Shown piece after piece: positions 5,102-5,139 of a DNA stretch of 5,139 nucleotides. The stretch is from JASJBU01 sp965372385 (GTDB lineage: Bacteria; Pseudomonadota; Gammaproteobacteria; Chromatiales; Chromatiaceae). The DNA lies in the NCBI GenBank assembly GCA_965372385.1, contig CBDVCD010000259.1:1-5139 (forward strand), in the 5' to 3' direction. The notes under the pieces were generated by a model. That model worked only from the letters and a program-made list of their open reading frames with translations. It made no database searches and was not told the origin of the DNA. Both the position numbers and the translations under genes were made by a program. The first letter of the stretch is position 1, and each line of letters opens with the position of its first letter.

Positions 5102-5139
5102 CAGTTGGATGGGGTAGAGTGTGCGTTTGTGGTGGTGCA

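Noticed and set aside
1..5139. tRNA or rRNA genes
   Set aside because: The non-coding gaps show no TTCGANNC T-loop paired with an acceptor stem and no rRNA-like sequence.

Overview
The window reads as chromosomal DNA of a gammaproteobacterium. The best-supported genes (rhlB, yrfG, nudE, cysQ) all resemble, from memory, the enterobacterial members of their families. The GC-rich coding style and the GTAG-headed intergenic hairpins would fit an environmental Chromatiales/Thiotrichales-type lineage, but that placement is inference and no marker gene here settles it.

Layout, left to right. Positions 1-65 are a short non-coding leader with a tandem 9-mer. rhlB (DEAD-box RNA helicase, 66-1436, +) overlaps the start of a small cysteine-cluster protein of the YkgJ type (1426-1800, +). 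A 138-bp spacer carries a GTAG-headed palindrome (1886-1931). It is followed by yrfG (GMP/IMP nucleotidase, 1939-2628, -), which faces rhlB/YkgJ tail to tail and is divergent from nudE (Nudix hydrolase, 2730-3269, +). nudE overlaps cysQ (3'(2'),5'-bisphosphate nucleotidase, 3266-4066, +) by ATGA. The 272 bp from 4067 to 4338 hold no gene. They contain a nested repeat: two inverted GTAG/hairpin units (4109-4129 and 4247-4267) bracketing a GTTCCCACG-type double hairpin (4147-4227). A type II toxin-antitoxin pair follows on the minus strand: ribbon-helix-helix antitoxin (4676-4909) upstream of a MazF/PemK-like toxin (4339-4686), with a readable promoter and a candidate operator at 4922-4973. A third copy of the GTAG/hairpin unit lies at 4996-5016, and the remainder (5017-5139) is non-coding with a 9-bp direct repeat.

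Together, yrfG, nudE and cysQ form a nucleotide clean-up neighbourhood: they act on GMP/IMP, ADP-containing dinucleotides or ADP-ribose, and PAP. rhlB and the YkgJ-type gene look like a translationally coupled pair.

I see no clearly new system. The most interesting structure is the right-hand third. There the toxin-antitoxin pair sits between two same-orientation copies of a REP-like unit that share extra downstream sequence, next to a composite inverted repeat. This suggests a small cassette gained by, or able to be lost through, recombination between repeats.
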